Positions 38,841-48,976 of a stretch of DNA of 64,000 nucleotides are shown piece after piece. Origin of the DNA: Methylobacterium segetis (GTDB lineage: Bacteria > Pseudomonadota > Alphaproteobacteria > Rhizobiales > Beijerinckiaceae); NCBI RefSeq assembly GCF_004348265.1, contig NZ_SMNT01000008.1, positions 17,427 through 81,426 on the forward strand. Reading direction: 5' to 3'. The position numbers were made by a program, and so were the translations under genes. A model generated the notes under the pieces. It saw only the letters and a program-made list of their open reading frames with translations, was not told the DNA's origin and ran no database searches. Every line of letters begins with the position of its first letter. Position 1 is the stretch's first letter.

Positions 38841-40013
38841 ATGCTCGACAGACGTCCCAGCCTCGACGCCGACCGCACCCGCCTGACCGCCATCGGCGCG
38901 GCCATCACCTGCATCGCGGTGGTCGGGATCGGCCTCAGCCTGTCGATTCCCCTCCTCTCGATCGAGATGGAGCGGATGGGGGCGTCGAGCACGCTGATCG
39001 GCGTGAACACCGCGGTCGCGGGGCTCGCGAGCATCGTCGTGGTGCCCTTCGTGCCGCGGCTCGCCCGCTCTCTCGGCGTCCTGCGGCTCCTGATGATCGC
39101 GATCATCGTCGGTGCCGCGAGCCTCGTCGCCTTCCGGATCGTGCCCGACATCGCGTGGTGGTTCCCCTTGCGCTTCGTGTTCTCGGCGAGCCTGGGCATC
39201 CTGTTCGTGCTGTCCGAGTTCTGGATCAACGAGGCGGCCCCGCCCGCGCGGCGCGGGCTCGTGATGGGCGTCTACGCGACGGTGCTGGCGCTCGGCTTCG
39301 CGATCGGCCCGACGCTGCTCGCCTTTCTCGGCACGCAGGGGTTCCGGCCCTACCTCGCGGGGTCCGCCCTGTTCCTCGCCGGCCTCGTGCCCCTCCTCCT
39401 CGCCCGCCGCCTGTCGCCGCGCATCGACGAGACGCCGAGCCGGCGCCTCCTCGGCTACCTGCGCCTCGCCCCCGCCGCGACGCTCGCCGCCCTCGTCTAC
39501 GGCGCGGTGGAGACGGGCGGCTTCGCGATCCTGCCCCTCTACGGCCTGCGCCTCGGCCTCGAGGCCGAGGCCGCGGCCGGCCTCGTCAGCGTGATCTCGC
39601 TCGGCAACGTGCTGTTCCAGATCCCCTTCGGCTGGCTCGCCGACCGGATGGACCGGCGCAAGGTCCTGCTGATCTCCGCCCTCGGCGGCGGCCTCGGGGC
39701 CGCGCTCATCCCGGCCGCCTCGGCGTCCGTCCCGGCGCTGATCGCGCTGCTCTTCGTCTGGGGCGGGATCGCCGGCACGCTCTACACGGTCGGCCTCGCC
39801 CATCTCGGGGCGAACGTCCGCGGCGCGGAGCTCGCGGGGGCCAACGCGGCCTTCGTCGTGCTCTACAATATCGGCCTGATGCTCGGCCCCCCGATCATCG
39901 GCGGCAGCATGGATCTCGTGCCGCCGCAGGGCTTCGCGTGGTCCCTCTGCGGCCTCTTCGCCGCCTACGCCCTGGTCGTGCTCTGGAGGCTGCGCCCGGC
40001 TGCCCCGCCTTGA
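38841..40013 (+). CDS. Major facilitator superfamily transporter
   Basis: The 390-residue protein has 12 predicted membrane segments starting at [17 protein letters not shown]. The loop between segments 2 and 3 is short, and the central loop carries [13 protein letters not shown]. The motif [14 protein letters not shown] between segments 8 and 9 is the repeated MFS loop motif. The segment [26 protein letters not shown] resembles the YcaD/SotB-like sugar or drug efflux group. Substrate unknown. It lies 93 bp after the Nudix gene on the same strand. Confidence 0.9.
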   Translation: MLDRRPSLDADRTRLTAIGAAITCIAVVGIGLSLSIPLLSIEMERMGASSTLIGVNTAVAGLASIVVVPFVPRLARSLGVLRLLMIAIIVGAASLVAFRIVPDIAWWFPLRFVFSASLGILFVLSEFWINEAAPPARRGLVMGVYATVLALGFAIGPTLLAFLGTQGFRPYLAGSALFLAGLVPLLLARRLSPRIDETPSRRLLGYLRLAPAATLAALVYGAVETGGFAILPLYGLRLGLEAEAAAGLVSVISLGNVLFQIPFGWLADRMDRRKVLLISALGGGLGAALIPAASASVPALIALLFVWGGIAGTLYTVGLAHLGANVRGAELAGANAAFVVLYNIGLMLGPPIIGGSMDLVPPQGFAWSLCGLFAAYALVVLWRLRPAAPP

Positions 40014-40122
40014 CGGACGGCGCCCGATCGGGCATGGACGCGCCGGTATTCGGCCGGGCTTCCCCGGCCCTTTTGCGTTTCGCTCTCATGCGGAATGCCG
40101 CAATCCACAGGAGCGCCGCGCC

Positions 40123-40290
40123 ATGGCCAAGGCCGTCACCGTCAAGATCAAGCTCGTCTCCACCGCCGACACCGGCTACTTCTACGTCACGAAGAAGAAC
40201 TCGCGCACGCAGACCGAGAAGCTCTCGATGAAGAAGTACGATCCCGTCGTGCGCAAGCACGTCGATTTCAAGGAAGCCAAGATCAAGTAA
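40123..40290 (+). CDS. rpmG: 50S ribosomal protein L33
   Basis: The 55-residue protein reads [20 protein letters not shown], continues with [20 protein letters not shown] and ends KEAKIK. This is the cysteine-free, zinc-independent L33 form common in alphaproteobacteria. AGGAG lies before the ATG at 40123. The gene is followed by a clear intrinsic terminator and closes the rnr-rpmG gene string. Confidence 0.97.
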   Translation: MAKAVTVKIKLVSTADTGYFYVTKKNSRTQTEKLSMKKYDPVVRKHVDFKEAKIK

Positions 40291-40327
40291 CCCGCGCCCG
40301 CCCGGCGAGAGCCGGCACGCGAGACAC

Positions 40328-40358
40328 GGGCCGCCCCGCAGCCGGGACGGCCCTTTTT
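40328..40358 (+). terminator. Rho-independent terminator of rpmG
   Basis: GGGCCGCCCC pairs with GGGACGGCCC (one mismatch) and is followed by TTTTT, 38 bp after the rpmG stop. Confidence 0.85.
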
Positions 40359-40411
40359 CATGCGCCGGGCGCATGCCCTGCCGGGTCGCGCCGTCCCCGG
40401 CCCGGCGCCGC

Positions 40412-40861
40412 TCAGCCCTTCTTGCGCAGGGGCCGCACGAGGCAGCCCGCGCCCTCCGAGAAGCCGGTCGCCGCGCAGAACGCGCGCAGGTCCGGCTGGT
40501 CCGCCTCCGCCAGCAGCTGCAGCGTGGCGCAACCCGCCATCCGCGCCGCCTGCGAGGCCGCCTTCAGAAGTTGCCGGCCGATGCCGCGGCGGCGCTCCTC
40601 CGGCCCGACCAGAAGCATCGTCACCTGCGCGACGGGCGAGGCCTGCTTCAGGTCGGGATACCAGTGCAGCGCGACGATCCCGCTCGGCGGCCCCCATTCG
40701 AGGGCGAGAAGCGCCGTTCCGTGGCCGTAGCGCATCGCGTCGAGGCGCTCCGCCAGGGCGTGCGCGGGCACCGGGTGCCCGGATGCGCCCATCAATTCGG
40801 CGAGCCCGGCCGCGTCGGCCGCCGTCGCGGTGCGGATCTCCAATCCGTAGCGGTTCCCCAA
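40412..40861 (-). CDS. GNAT family N-acetyltransferase
   Basis: The 149-residue protein has the acetyl-CoA binding motif A (QVTMLLVGPEERRRGIGRQLLKAA, with RRRGIG) and the preceding beta-strand GIVALHWYPDLK. The N-terminal ATAADAAGLAELM and C-terminal FCAATGFSEGAG are usual for the fold. Substrate unknown. It is convergent with rpmG and divergent from the DUF2171 gene. Confidence 0.9.
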   Translation of the reverse strand: MGNRYGLEIRTATAADAAGLAELMGASGHPVPAHALAERLDAMRYGHGTALLALEWGPPSGIVALHWYPDLKQASPVAQVTMLLVGPEERRRGIGRQLLKAASQAARMAGCATLQLLAEADQPDLRAFCAATGFSEGAGCLVRPLRKKG

Positions 40862-40945
40862 CAGCCCCTCCGATCAGCCGCCCGGTAGATAGGACAGGAA
40901 CCGCGGCGGGCCCTCTCCGTTGGCGAACGGACAGGGAGTGAAACG

Positions 40946-41179
40946 ATGGTCGATGTCTCGCAGATCAAGGAACACGCCGACGTGGTCGGGTCGGACGGCG
41001 CCCATGTCGGAACGGTCGACCATGTCGAGCACGGCGAGATCAAGCTCACGCGGAAGGATCCGGATGCCGGCGGCCTGCACCATTTCATCCCGGTCGACTT
41101 CGTGCAGTCGATCGACGGCAACACCGTGCGCCTCGACCGGCCGGCCGACGAGGTCAAGCGCGAGTGGTCGACCTCGTGA
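40946..41179 (+). CDS. DUF2171 protein
   Basis: The 77-residue protein starts MVDVSQIKEHADVVGSDGAH and continues GTVDHVEHGEIKLTR, the PRC-barrel-like DUF2171 pattern common in rhizobia and methylobacteria, where such genes often come in stress-linked groups. It carries HHFIPVDFVQSID and ends KREWSTS. RBS: GGGAGTG before ATG. Function not known. Confidence 0.85.
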   Translation: MVDVSQIKEHADVVGSDGAHVGTVDHVEHGEIKLTRKDPDAGGLHHFIPVDFVQSIDGNTVRLDRPADEVKREWSTS

Positions 41180-41535
41180 GCGAGACCGAGCCGGTGCGAC
41201 GCCGGCTCGGGATCCGGGGCGGTGAGGCCGCAGCGAGCGCGCGATCCTGGTCGGCGGGGCGACGGGGACCCGCAGCCCCGAACCCCGCGCAGAGATACCC
41301 GGATGCGCGCGGTGGTCATCAAGTGATCATTTCGTGTCGTCAGCCCATTCAAAGTACGACTTAAAGTAGAGCTCTGGACGAAAATTGCGGCACTGCGCGC
41401 CTTTTTCGCGCCTGATCTGCACAGGCCGTTAGCGCCGCTGCCCCATCATCGGGGCCTGCGCCGCGGATGCCGCGGCTGGCCAAGTGGCCGGCACGGCATG
41501 AGCTGCGGATCTTCTGCGCTTTCGGAGACGTACGG
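41180..41535. other. Intergenic region before the chemoreceptor gene
   Basis: These 356 bp hold no convincing gene. A short less GC-rich part at about 41320-41400 (TCATTTCGTG, AAAGTACGACTTAAAGTAG) probably contains the promoter for the gene at 41536. Confidence 0.45.
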
Positions 41536-43014
41536 ATGCTTTCCTTCGGTGCCGGACAGGCCCGTGCTCAACTCGCGGCGATCGATCGCTCGCATGCGGT
41601 GATCGAGTTCGATCCCGACGGCACGGTGCTGACGGCCAATTCCGCCTTCCTCGACGTGATGGGCTACACGCTCGCGGATCTGCGCGGCCGCCACCACAGC
41701 CTGTTCGTCGCGCCGGAGGAGCGCGACAGTGCGGGTTATCGCACCTTCTGGGAGGATCTGCGCCGGGGCGAGACCCGGAGCGCCGTCTTCCGGCGCTTCG
41801 CGAAGGGGCAGCGCGAGATCTGGATTCAGGCGAGCTACAACCCGATCCTCGACCGGAACGGACGGCCGGTCAGGATCGTGAAATTCGCGACGGACATCAC
41901 GGAGCAGAAGCGGCGGGAGATCGACACGGCCGGCCAGATCTCCGCCCTGCAGCGCTCGCTCGCCGTCATCGCCTTCCGGCCCGACGGCACGGTGATCACC
42001 GCGAATGCGAATTTCCTCGCCGTGACCGGCTACGCGCTCGACGAGGTGCAGGACCGCCATCACCGCCTGTTCGTGGACGACGCCGAGGCGGGTTCCACCG
42101 GCTACGCCGCCTTCTGGCAGGCGCTCGCGCGCGGAGAGTATCAGGCCGCCGAGTACAGGCGGCTGGGCAAGGGCGGCCGCGAGATCTGGATCCAGGCCAC
42201 CTACAACCCGATCACCGGTGCCGACAGCCGCGTGATCAAGGTCGTGAAGTTCGCCACCGACGTCACCGCCCAGGTCCGCGAGCGGCAGCGCCGCGCCGCG
42301 GCGCAGCAGGCGATCGACGCCGACCTGACCGGCATCGGCGAGGCCGTGCACGGCGTGATGCGCCGGACCGGGGACGCCTCCGGGCAAGCGCGGCAAATCT
42401 CCCGGGACCTCGCCGCTGTGGCCGCGGGCGCCGAGGAACTGGCGGCCTCGGTCGGCGAGATCGGTCAGCGGGTCGCGCACGCATCCGAGATCTCGGGACG
42501 GGCCGTGCAGGAGGCGGATCGCACCGGCCGCGTCGTGGCGGGCCTCACCGATCAGGCCGGTCGGATCACCGCGATCATTGCCCTGATCGAGGGAATCGCA
42601 CGGCAGACCAACCTGCTGGCGCTCAACGCGACGATCGAGGCCGCGCGTGCCGGCAGTGTCGGCAAGGGCTTCGCCGTCGTCGCGCAGGAGGTCAAGCTGC
42701 TCGCGGATCAAACCGCGCGGGCGACGCATCAGATCGCCGAGCAGATCGAGGCGACGCAATCCGCGACGCAGGAGGCGGTGGCGGCGATCGGCTCCATCCA
42801 GGGTACGATCCGGACGCTCGACGACATCGCGGCCGCCATCGCCGCTTCCGTCGAGGAGCAATCCGCCGTGACCCGGGAGATGTCGGAGTCGATGCAGGCC
42901 GCCTCCAGGGGCGCGGGCAGCGTCGCGGAAGGTCTCGAGGCGATCGCGCGGGAGGCCGAGACCGTCGACCAGTCCACGCGCCGGGTCCGCGCCGCCTCGC
43001 AGGCCGCCCTCTGA
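41536..43014 (+). CDS. Soluble methyl-accepting chemotaxis protein with two PAS domains
   Basis: The 492-residue protein has no membrane segment. It has two similar PAS domains with PAC parts (about residues 20-130 and 145-255), each with a RxHHxLFV segment ([20 protein letters not shown]) and W-I-Q-A-(S/T)-Y-N-P, as in Aer-like receptors. The signalling domain follows, with the hairpin tip [22 protein letters not shown]. It likely senses redox or oxygen through flavin or haem in the PAS domains. The ATG at 41536 has GGAG upstream; a frame from 41467 would add an unlikely basic leader. No CheR-docking pentapeptide at the C-terminus. Confidence 0.92.
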   Translation: MLSFGAGQARAQLAAIDRSHAVIEFDPDGTVLTANSAFLDVMGYTLADLRGRHHSLFVAPEERDSAGYRTFWEDLRRGETRSAVFRRFAKGQREIWIQASYNPILDRNGRPVRIVKFATDITEQKRREIDTAGQISALQRSLAVIAFRPDGTVITANANFLAVTGYALDEVQDRHHRLFVDDAEAGSTGYAAFWQALARGEYQAAEYRRLGKGGREIWIQATYNPITGADSRVIKVVKFATDVTAQVRERQRRAAAQQAIDADLTGIGEAVHGVMRRTGDASGQARQISRDLAAVAAGAEELAASVGEIGQRVAHASEISGRAVQEADRTGRVVAGLTDQAGRITAIIALIEGIARQTNLLALNATIEAARAGSVGKGFAVVAQEVKLLADQTARATHQIAEQIEATQSATQEAVAAIGSIQGTIRTLDDIAAAIAASVEEQSAVTREMSESMQAASRGAGSVAEGLEAIAREAETVDQSTRRVRAASQAAL

Positions 43015-43157
43015 CGGGCATGGCGGTGAGCGGGGGCCATCGCGACGGTTGACGCACCCCAACAGCGCGTGAGCGTCGGGATCCGGCGCCTCGCGAGGGA
43101 CCGGCGCAACCCTTCGCGGGCCTGTCGGTTAACTCAGGTTAATCGACGGGGTCCGCG

Positions 43158-43394
43158 ATGGACGAGAAGCTGATCACGCTGAACAACGTCATCATCCAGG
43201 ATTCCTCCGAGCGCTTGCTGGCGCAGCTCCGCGCGGAGGGCCTGCGCTACCGGATGTGGGTCACCGGCACCGCGCGGGGCAGCACCGTGCACATGCGCGT
43301 GCCCGGCCTGTGCCCCGAGATGAAGGCGCGCATCGTCGACGTGCTGGACGGTCGAGGCACGCAGCTCGACATCGAGGACGCGCAGATCGCCTGA
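43158..43394 (+). CDS. Small hypothetical protein
   Basis: The 78-residue product (MDEKLITLNNVIIQDSSERL...) is a compact mixed alpha/beta protein with the segment LRYRMWVTGTARGSTVHMRV and a C-terminal LDIEDAQIA. No signal peptide or membrane helix. It stands alone between the chemoreceptor and a small membrane protein on the other strand. Codon use is like its neighbours. Family not recognised. Confidence 0.6.
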   Translation: MDEKLITLNNVIIQDSSERLLAQLRAEGLRYRMWVTGTARGSTVHMRVPGLCPEMKARIVDVLDGRGTQLDIEDAQIA

Positions 43395-43408
43395 GGCGCC
43401 CGGCGCCG

Positions 43409-43507
43409 TCACTTCGGGGTCGGCTTCTGCAGGGCGACGACCACGATGCCCACCGCGACGGCGAGGAGGACCATCGCCAGCCCGTAATGCTCGATCAGGC
43501 TCTGCAT
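43409..43507 (-). CDS. Very small single-pass membrane protein (32 residues)
   Basis: The frame reads MQSLIEHYGLAMVLLAVAVG then IVVVALQKPTPK. It is one hydrophobic helix (about residues 8-25) with a short basic tail. A strong Shine-Dalgarno (GGGAGGGGAC) lies 1-3 bp before the ATG at 43507. Small membrane proteins of this kind often bind larger membrane complexes; the partner is unknown. It is convergent with the gene at 43158. Confidence 0.55.
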   Translation of the reverse strand: MQSLIEHYGLAMVLLAVAVGIVVVALQKPTPK

Positions 43508-43697
43508 CGTCCCCTCCCCTCGCGGCCCGTGCCGGTGCAGACGATAGCGCCGGCCGCCGAGATTCCCCAGGGGCAGAAGCAGGCCCCGGCGAGGATGCGC
43601 CGGGGCCGGCCGCGTGCCATGTCTCCGGTCGGGCCGGCCGTTCGGATCCGCCGACGCGGCCGCGCGCGCCCCGCAAACCTGCCTCCGGAGCCAGCCA

Positions 43698-43985
43698 ATG
43701 AAAGTCGCCGCAGACCTGTGCATCGTGCCGATGGGCGTGGGACCGTCGGTCTCCGCTTACGTGAAGGAAATCAAGGCCATCATCGAGGCGAGCGGGCTCG
43801 ACGCCACGATGCATCCGAACGGCACGAACATCGAGGGCGAACTCGCCGAGATCTGCGCGCTCGCCGAGCGCTGCGAGGCGCGGCTGGCCGAGCTCGGCGT
43901 CCAGCGCACTTTCTTCACGCTGATCTTCTCGACCCGGCGGGACAAGGCGCAATCCATGGCGGACAAACTCGCGGCCGTATCCTGA
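43698..43985 (+). CDS. MTH1187-family thiamine-binding-like protein
   Basis: The 95-residue protein starts MKVAADLCIVPMGVGPSVSA and has the ferredoxin-like fold of the MTH1187/YkoF group: LDATMHPNGTNIEGE and RTFFTLIFSTRRDKAQSM. Members bind thiamine or related pyrimidines and some act with ECF-type transporters, none of which is nearby. GGAG lies 8 bp before the ATG at 43698. Confidence 0.85.
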   Translation: MKVAADLCIVPMGVGPSVSAYVKEIKAIIEASGLDATMHPNGTNIEGELAEICALAERCEARLAELGVQRTFFTLIFSTRRDKAQSMADKLAAVS

Positions 43986-44028
43986 TCGGCCCTCGCCGCG
44001 CGCCCAACGCCGCCGATCTCGCTCGCTT

Positions 44029-44349
44029 GCCGACGTCACGAAGGTCTTCCTGATCGGCGTCGCCCGCCGCTTCGAGATCCGGATGAGCGATGCGACGATG
44101 ACGGTCACGCTCGACGGGCGCCGCCTCGTGAGCTTCACCGACACGGAGCGGCCCTATCGCGAGGGCAGGGTCGACTTCTACACCGAGGACGCGAAGGTCG
44201 CCTTCGACAATGTCGAGGGCTCGGTGACCGACGATTTCGAGAGCGACGCGCCCCAGACGCTCGCCGACGGGTCGAGCGTCGGGACGCGCTGGGACACGGT
44301 CTGTCTCGGCTACGGCACGGGCGCCGTCACGAACCGGCTGGACTTCTGA
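44029..44349 (+). pseudogene. C-terminal fragment of a lectin/glucanase-like beta-sandwich protein
   Basis: An open frame with no good start carries ADVTKVFLIGVARRFEIRMS, then DATMTVTLDGRRLVSFTDTE, YREGRVDFYTEDAKVAFDNV, and ends GAVTNRLDF. The pattern of a buried ligand-like surface followed by G-x-V-x-F-Y-x-x-x-A-x-V-x-F-D-N-V is seen at the end of concanavalin-like and DUF1080-type domains. An ATG at 44083 could start an 88-residue protein but would cut the domain. It is most likely the 3' remnant of a larger gene. It is convergent with tolB. Confidence 0.45.
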
Positions 44350-44379
44350 CCCGCGCCGGCTCCCCGCTCCCTCGACGCT

Positions 44380-45711
44380 TCACTTGCCCGAGAGCAGCGG
44401 CGACCAGGTCGGGTCGGAGGCGTAGGAGGGCGTCGGCACGGGCTGCTCCACGCGGCCGGTGATATCGACCATGTAGAGCTTGCCGCCGCCCTGGCCGCCC
44501 GGATCGCGGAAGAACAATACGTACTGGCCGTTCGGTGCGAAGGTCGGCCCCTCGTTGTGGAAGCCTTCCGTCAGCACCCGCTCGCCCGAGCCGTCGGGCT
44601 TCATCACGCAGATCGCGAAGCCGCCCTTGCGCTGGCGGGTGAAGGCGATGAGGTCGCCCCGCGGCGACCAGGCCGGCTGGGAAGCCGAGCCCTCGCCGAA
44701 GGAGATGCGGGGGGGGTTTCCGCCGTCCGCGCCCATCACGTAGATCTGCTGCGAGCCGCCGCGGTCGGATTCGAACACGATCTGGCTGCCGTCCGGCGAG
44801 TAGGTCGGCGAGGTGTCGATGGCCATGCCCTGGGTGATCGGGCGCTGCGCCTTCGAGGCGAGGTCCATGGTCACGATGTCGGCGTTGCCGCCCTGCTGGA
44901 CGCTGAGCACGAGGCGGCGCCCGTCCGGCGAGAAGCGCGGGCTCGCGCTCATCGAGTCGAAATTGCCGACCGCCTGCCGCGTGCCCGTCTCCAGGTTGAT
45001 GACCTGGATGCGCGGCTGGTGGCCGGTCTGCTGCGTCATGAAGGCGATGTCCTGCGTCGCCGGCGAGTAGCGCGGCGCCACGATCGAGGTCTCGCCGGTG
45101 GTGAGCGCGCGCACGTTCGCCCCGTCCTGGTCCATCACCATCAGGCGCTTGCGGCGGTTCTCCTTCGGCCCCGACTCGTCCACGAAGGCGATGCGGCTGT
45201 CGAAGAAGGGGCCCAGCCCCGTGATCTTGGTGTAGACCGCGTCCGAGACGAGGTGGCCGGTCCGCCGGGCATTGGCCGGGTCGGTGGCGTATTGCTGGCC
45301 CGTCATCTGCTGGCCGGACGTCACGTCCCAGAGCCGGAACTCGACCTTGAGGCGGCCGCCCCCGTCGCGGGAGACGCGCCCCGTCACGAGGCCTTGGATG
45401 CCGGTGGCCCGCCACTTCTCGAAGCTCGGGGCCGCGTCGAAGGACGGGACTTCGGGGAAGCGCGCCTTCTCCAGCGGCGCGAAATAGCCCGAGCGCCGCA
45501 GGTTGTTCGTCACCACGCTCGAGACGAGGCTGCCGAGGCTCGGATCGCCGGAGAAGTCCGTCACCGCGATCGGCATCGGCTGGAAGGCGCCGCCGCCGAT
45601 GCGCAGCTGCAGCTGGGCCAGAGCGGGCGAGAGGCCGCCGAACAGGGCGAGCGCGAGGGCGGCGAGCAGCGTGGCGACGGTGCGGCGCCGCGGCGTCGGG
45701 CGATGAGGCAT
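44380..45711 (-). CDS. tolB: Tol-Pal system beta-propeller protein TolB
   Basis: The 443-residue periplasmic protein has a signal peptide (ATLLAALALALFGGLSPALA), an N-terminal alpha/beta domain (IAVTDFSGDPSLGSLVSSVV), and a six-bladed propeller with repeats like PRFSPDGRRLVLS, PTYSPDGSQIVFESDRGG and PAWSPRGDLIAFT. It links TolA to Pal during cell division. It is the last gene of tolQRAB on the minus strand. The pal gene that normally follows is absent; instead an unrelated plus-strand fragment begins. Confidence 0.97.
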   Translation of the reverse strand: MPHRPTPRRRTVATLLAALALALFGGLSPALAQLQLRIGGGAFQPMPIAVTDFSGDPSLGSLVSSVVTNNLRRSGYFAPLEKARFPEVPSFDAAPSFEKWRATGIQGLVTGRVSRDGGGRLKVEFRLWDVTSGQQMTGQQYATDPANARRTGHLVSDAVYTKITGLGPFFDSRIAFVDESGPKENRRKRLMVMDQDGANVRALTTGETSIVAPRYSPATQDIAFMTQQTGHQPRIQVINLETGTRQAVGNFDSMSASPRFSPDGRRLVLSVQQGGNADIVTMDLASKAQRPITQGMAIDTSPTYSPDGSQIVFESDRGGSQQIYVMGADGGNPPRISFGEGSASQPAWSPRGDLIAFTRQRKGGFAICVMKPDGSGERVLTEGFHNEGPTFAPNGQYVLFFRDPGGQGGGKLYMVDITGRVEQPVPTPSYASDPTWSPLLSGK

Positions 45712-45769
45712 GGGGCTTCGCTTTTTTTCGGGAACGTCTGAGCTGTCTGGGAGGGGTTAGGCGGCGGCG

Positions 45770-47152
45770 TCAGGCCGCCGAGAACTCGAACTCCGCGTTG
45801 ATGGCTTTCCAGTCGTGGTAGTACGGCGCGTACTGGGCCGGGATCTTGTAGGGCGCGCAGCGCCGAACGGCGCGGAGCGCGGCCTGGGCGATCGACTGGT
45901 CGACGGCGCTGGCACCGCCGCGCATGATCCGGGGCTCGGCGGCGAGCGAGCCGTTCTGGTTCAGGCGGATGTCGAGCATCGGCAGGACGACGCCCTGGGC
46001 GGCACCCGGCGGGGCCGAGTAGCACCGCTCGATCTGCTGCTGCAGCATGCCCACGAGGGCGTCGCGGAGCGAGGGCGACAGGCGCTGCGCCGTGCCGGTC
46101 GCGGCGCCGAGCGAGGCCGTGCGCTGCACCTCGTGCCCCGTCGCGCCGGTCGATTGCGAGGGCACCTTCGAGGCGAGCATCTGCCGGATGTCGCCCGCGT
46201 TGAACTTGTCGGCGAGCTCGGCCTGCTTCTTGGCCTTGGCGTCCGCATCGGCCTTGGCCTTCGCGTCGGCCACGGCCTTGGCTTTCGCCTTGGCGGCGGC
46301 CTCGGCCTTGGCGGCTTCCGCCTTGGCTTTCGCCTCGGCCTCCGCTTCGGCCTTCGCCTCGGCGATCTCCTTCTGGCGTTCGGCCTCGGCCTTGGCGGCT
46401 TCCGCTTTGGCTTTCGCCTCGGCCTCCGCCTTCGCCTTGGCCTCGGCTTTCTTCGCCTCCGCGACGGCCTTCGCCTCGGCGTCCGCCTTGGCCTTGGCTT
46501 TCGCCTCGGCCTTCGCCTTGGCCTCGGCGGCAGCGGCCTCCGCTTCCTGGCGCTCGATCAGCTTGTCGAGCTGCTCGCGGCGCTCGGTCTCGGCCTTCTC
46601 CTGCGCCGCCTTCGCTTCGGCTTTGGCCTTGGCCTCCGCCTTGGCCTCGGCCTTCTTCGCCTCTGCGGCGGCCTTCGCCTCGGCGGCGGCCTTGGCATCC
46701 GCCGCGGCCTTCTCCTGGGCGGCCTTCTCGGCCTTTTCCTGCGCCGCCTTCTCGGATTTCTCCTTCGCGGCCTTGGCGGCCTTCGCGACCTCCTGCGGGT
46801 CGGGCTCGTCGATGCGCAGCGGCACCTCGTCGACGCTCGCGACCTTCATGTCGGCGGTGCGGGTCGGGGCGGCCGGGGCGTCGACCTTGGCGTTCTCGGG
46901 CTCGCGCTCCTCGAAGGTCTCGGCCTTGCGGTCGGCCCGGGGCTTGGCGTCCGAGAGAGGCTTCTCGGCGTTGCGCTCGCCCTTCGTGATCTCGGAGAAC
47001 TGGTTCTCGGTGATGACCTCGACGGGCACGCCCTCCTGCGCCTCGGGCAGAGCCTCGGCGGAGATGCCGACGAGGGCGAGCGTCAGCAGCGCCACGTGCA
47101 CGCCGGCCGAGAGCCAGAACCCGGGTTCGCTGCGGTCGAAGGTGAGCGCCAC
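45770..47152 (-). CDS. tolA: TolA, inner-membrane energy-transducing protein of the Tol-Pal system
   Basis: The 460-residue protein has an N-terminal membrane anchor (GFWLSAGVHVALLTLALVGI), a very long Ala/Lys/Glu-rich helical region (about residues 125-320; units such as AEAKAKAEA) spanning the periplasm, and a C-terminal domain with Cys in IERCYSAPPGA and the conserved MLDIRLNQNGSLA. The helix comes from low-complexity DNA (46230-46790). It lies between tolR (13 bp upstream) and tolB (58 bp downstream). Confidence 0.95.
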   Translation of the reverse strand: MALTFDRSEPGFWLSAGVHVALLTLALVGISAEALPEAQEGVPVEVITENQFSEITKGERNAEKPLSDAKPRADRKAETFEEREPENAKVDAPAAPTRTADMKVASVDEVPLRIDEPDPQEVAKAAKAAKEKSEKAAQEKAEKAAQEKAAADAKAAAEAKAAAEAKKAEAKAEAKAKAEAKAAQEKAETERREQLDKLIERQEAEAAAAEAKAKAEAKAKAKADAEAKAVAEAKKAEAKAKAEAEAKAKAEAAKAEAERQKEIAEAKAEAEAEAKAKAEAAKAEAAAKAKAKAVADAKAKADADAKAKKQAELADKFNAGDIRQMLASKVPSQSTGATGHEVQRTASLGAATGTAQRLSPSLRDALVGMLQQQIERCYSAPPGAAQGVVLPMLDIRLNQNGSLAAEPRIMRGGASAVDQSIAQAALRAVRRCAPYKIPAQYAPYYHDWKAINAEFEFSAA

Positions 47153-47165
47153 GGCGGTCGATCCG

Positions 47166-47609
47166 CTACTTCTGCTCGGGCTCGGTGACGAGGGCGACCT
47201 TCTTGAAGCCGCCGCCGGTCACGATCGCCATCACCTGGGCCACACGGCCGTAATCGACCCGCTTGTCGCCGCGCACGAAGACCCGCTCGTCGAAGCCGGA
47301 TTTCGAGACCTCGCTCAGCTTGGGCACGATGGCTTCGTCGGTCAGCTCATCCTCGCCGAGGAAGATCTGACCGCTCTGGCGGATCGACAGGGTGACGGGC
47401 TTGGTGTCGGAGTTGAGCGGGCTCGCCTTCGATTGCGGCAGGTCGAGGGGCACGCCGACCGTCATCATGGGGGCGGCGACCATGAACACGATCAGCAGCA
47501 CCAGCACGACGTCGATGAACGGCGTCATGTTGATCTCGTTGATGGCGGCCGTGCGCCGGCCGCGCCGCCGCCGCTTGCCGCCCTGTGCCGCTCCGTGGGC
47601 CATGCCCAT
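47166..47609 (-). CDS. tolR: TolR, proton-channel subunit of the Tol-Pal system
   Basis: The 147-residue ExbD/TolR protein has a single transmembrane helix with the functional Asp: [20 protein letters not shown]. The periplasmic part has [13 protein letters not shown] and [19 protein letters not shown] Gly/Arg/Lys-rich cytoplasmic start ([10 protein letters not shown]) precedes the helix. It forms the stator motor with TolQ, whose gene ends 27 bp upstream. Confidence 0.97.
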   Translation of the reverse strand: MGMAHGAAQGGKRRRRGRRTAAINEINMTPFIDVVLVLLIVFMVAAPMMTVGVPLDLPQSKASPLNSDTKPVTLSIRQSGQIFLGEDELTDEAIVPKLSEVSKSGFDERVFVRGDKRVDYGRVAQVMAIVTGGGFKKVALVTEPEQK

Positions 47610-47636
47610 GCTGCTCGTCCTCGGATGTCGGGGGTA

Positions 47637-48359
<723 letters not shown>

Positions 48360-48556
48360 GGCAAGTTCCTCAAATCCCCGGGCCACCGAGGCGCGGGCGC
48401 AGCCCGCCCGCCCCAGCTCAGATCCACGAGCGATATCAACGGGAATCGGCGTCGAATCTGTCGAAAGTAAGGGCCAGGCTTGGGCCGCCCGCCCGAACAC
48501 TTCGACCGGACGAGTTAAGGGGGCGGCAGGGTTAAGGAATGGTTGCCGGCCGCGCC

Positions 48557-48976
48557 TCAGGCCGGCGGCGCGAGGGCGCGCCGGAGGGAATCGGGCAGGC
48601 GGATCGCCCGGCCGGCGCGCACGCAGGCGACCACCACCTCGGCGCGCACCAGTGTCTCGTCGCCCCGGCGCACGGCCTGCGCGAGATGCATGGAGGCGCC
48701 GCGCAAGTCTCGGGTGGCGGTGAGCACCGTCAAGCCGTCGTCCATCCGGGCGGGCTTGAGGTAGTCGATCTCCATCCGCCGCACCACGAAGACCAGGCCG
48801 TCCGCATCGCGGTGCAGGTCCGATTGGTCGCCGGCAAGATTCCGCAGCAATTCCGTGCGCCCGCGCTCCATGAAGCGCAGGTAGCTCGCATGGTAGACGA
48901 AGCCCGAGAAGTCGGTGTCCTCGTAGTAGACGCGCACCGGCAGCGCGTGAGCGCCCTCGAAACTGAAATCGCTCAC
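48557..48976 (-). CDS. ybgC: Acyl-CoA thioesterase of the Tol-Pal cluster (YbgC)
   Basis: The 139-residue hotdog-fold enzyme has the active-site motif VRVYYEDTDFSGFVYHASYL (Asp in the YxxTDxxGxVYHxxYL signature) and FMERGRTELLR. Members hydrolyse short or acyl-ACP-linked thioesters and accompany tolQ in most proteobacteria. The start is a GTG at 48976 that overlaps the TGA of the antitoxin gene higA (GTGA), so translation is likely coupled to the toxin-antitoxin pair. Confidence 0.95.
   Translation of the reverse strand: MSDFSFEGAHALPVRVYYEDTDFSGFVYHASYLRFMERGRTELLRNLAGDQSDLHRDADGLVFVVRRMEIDYLKPARMDDGLTVLTATRDLRGASMHLAQAVRRGDETLVRAEVVVACVRAGRAIRLPDSLRRALAPPA

Noticed and set aside
46230..46790. 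Tandem repeat or mobile element in the Ala/Lys/Glu-rich part of tolA
   Set aside because: This low complexity is the normal periplasmic helix of TolA.
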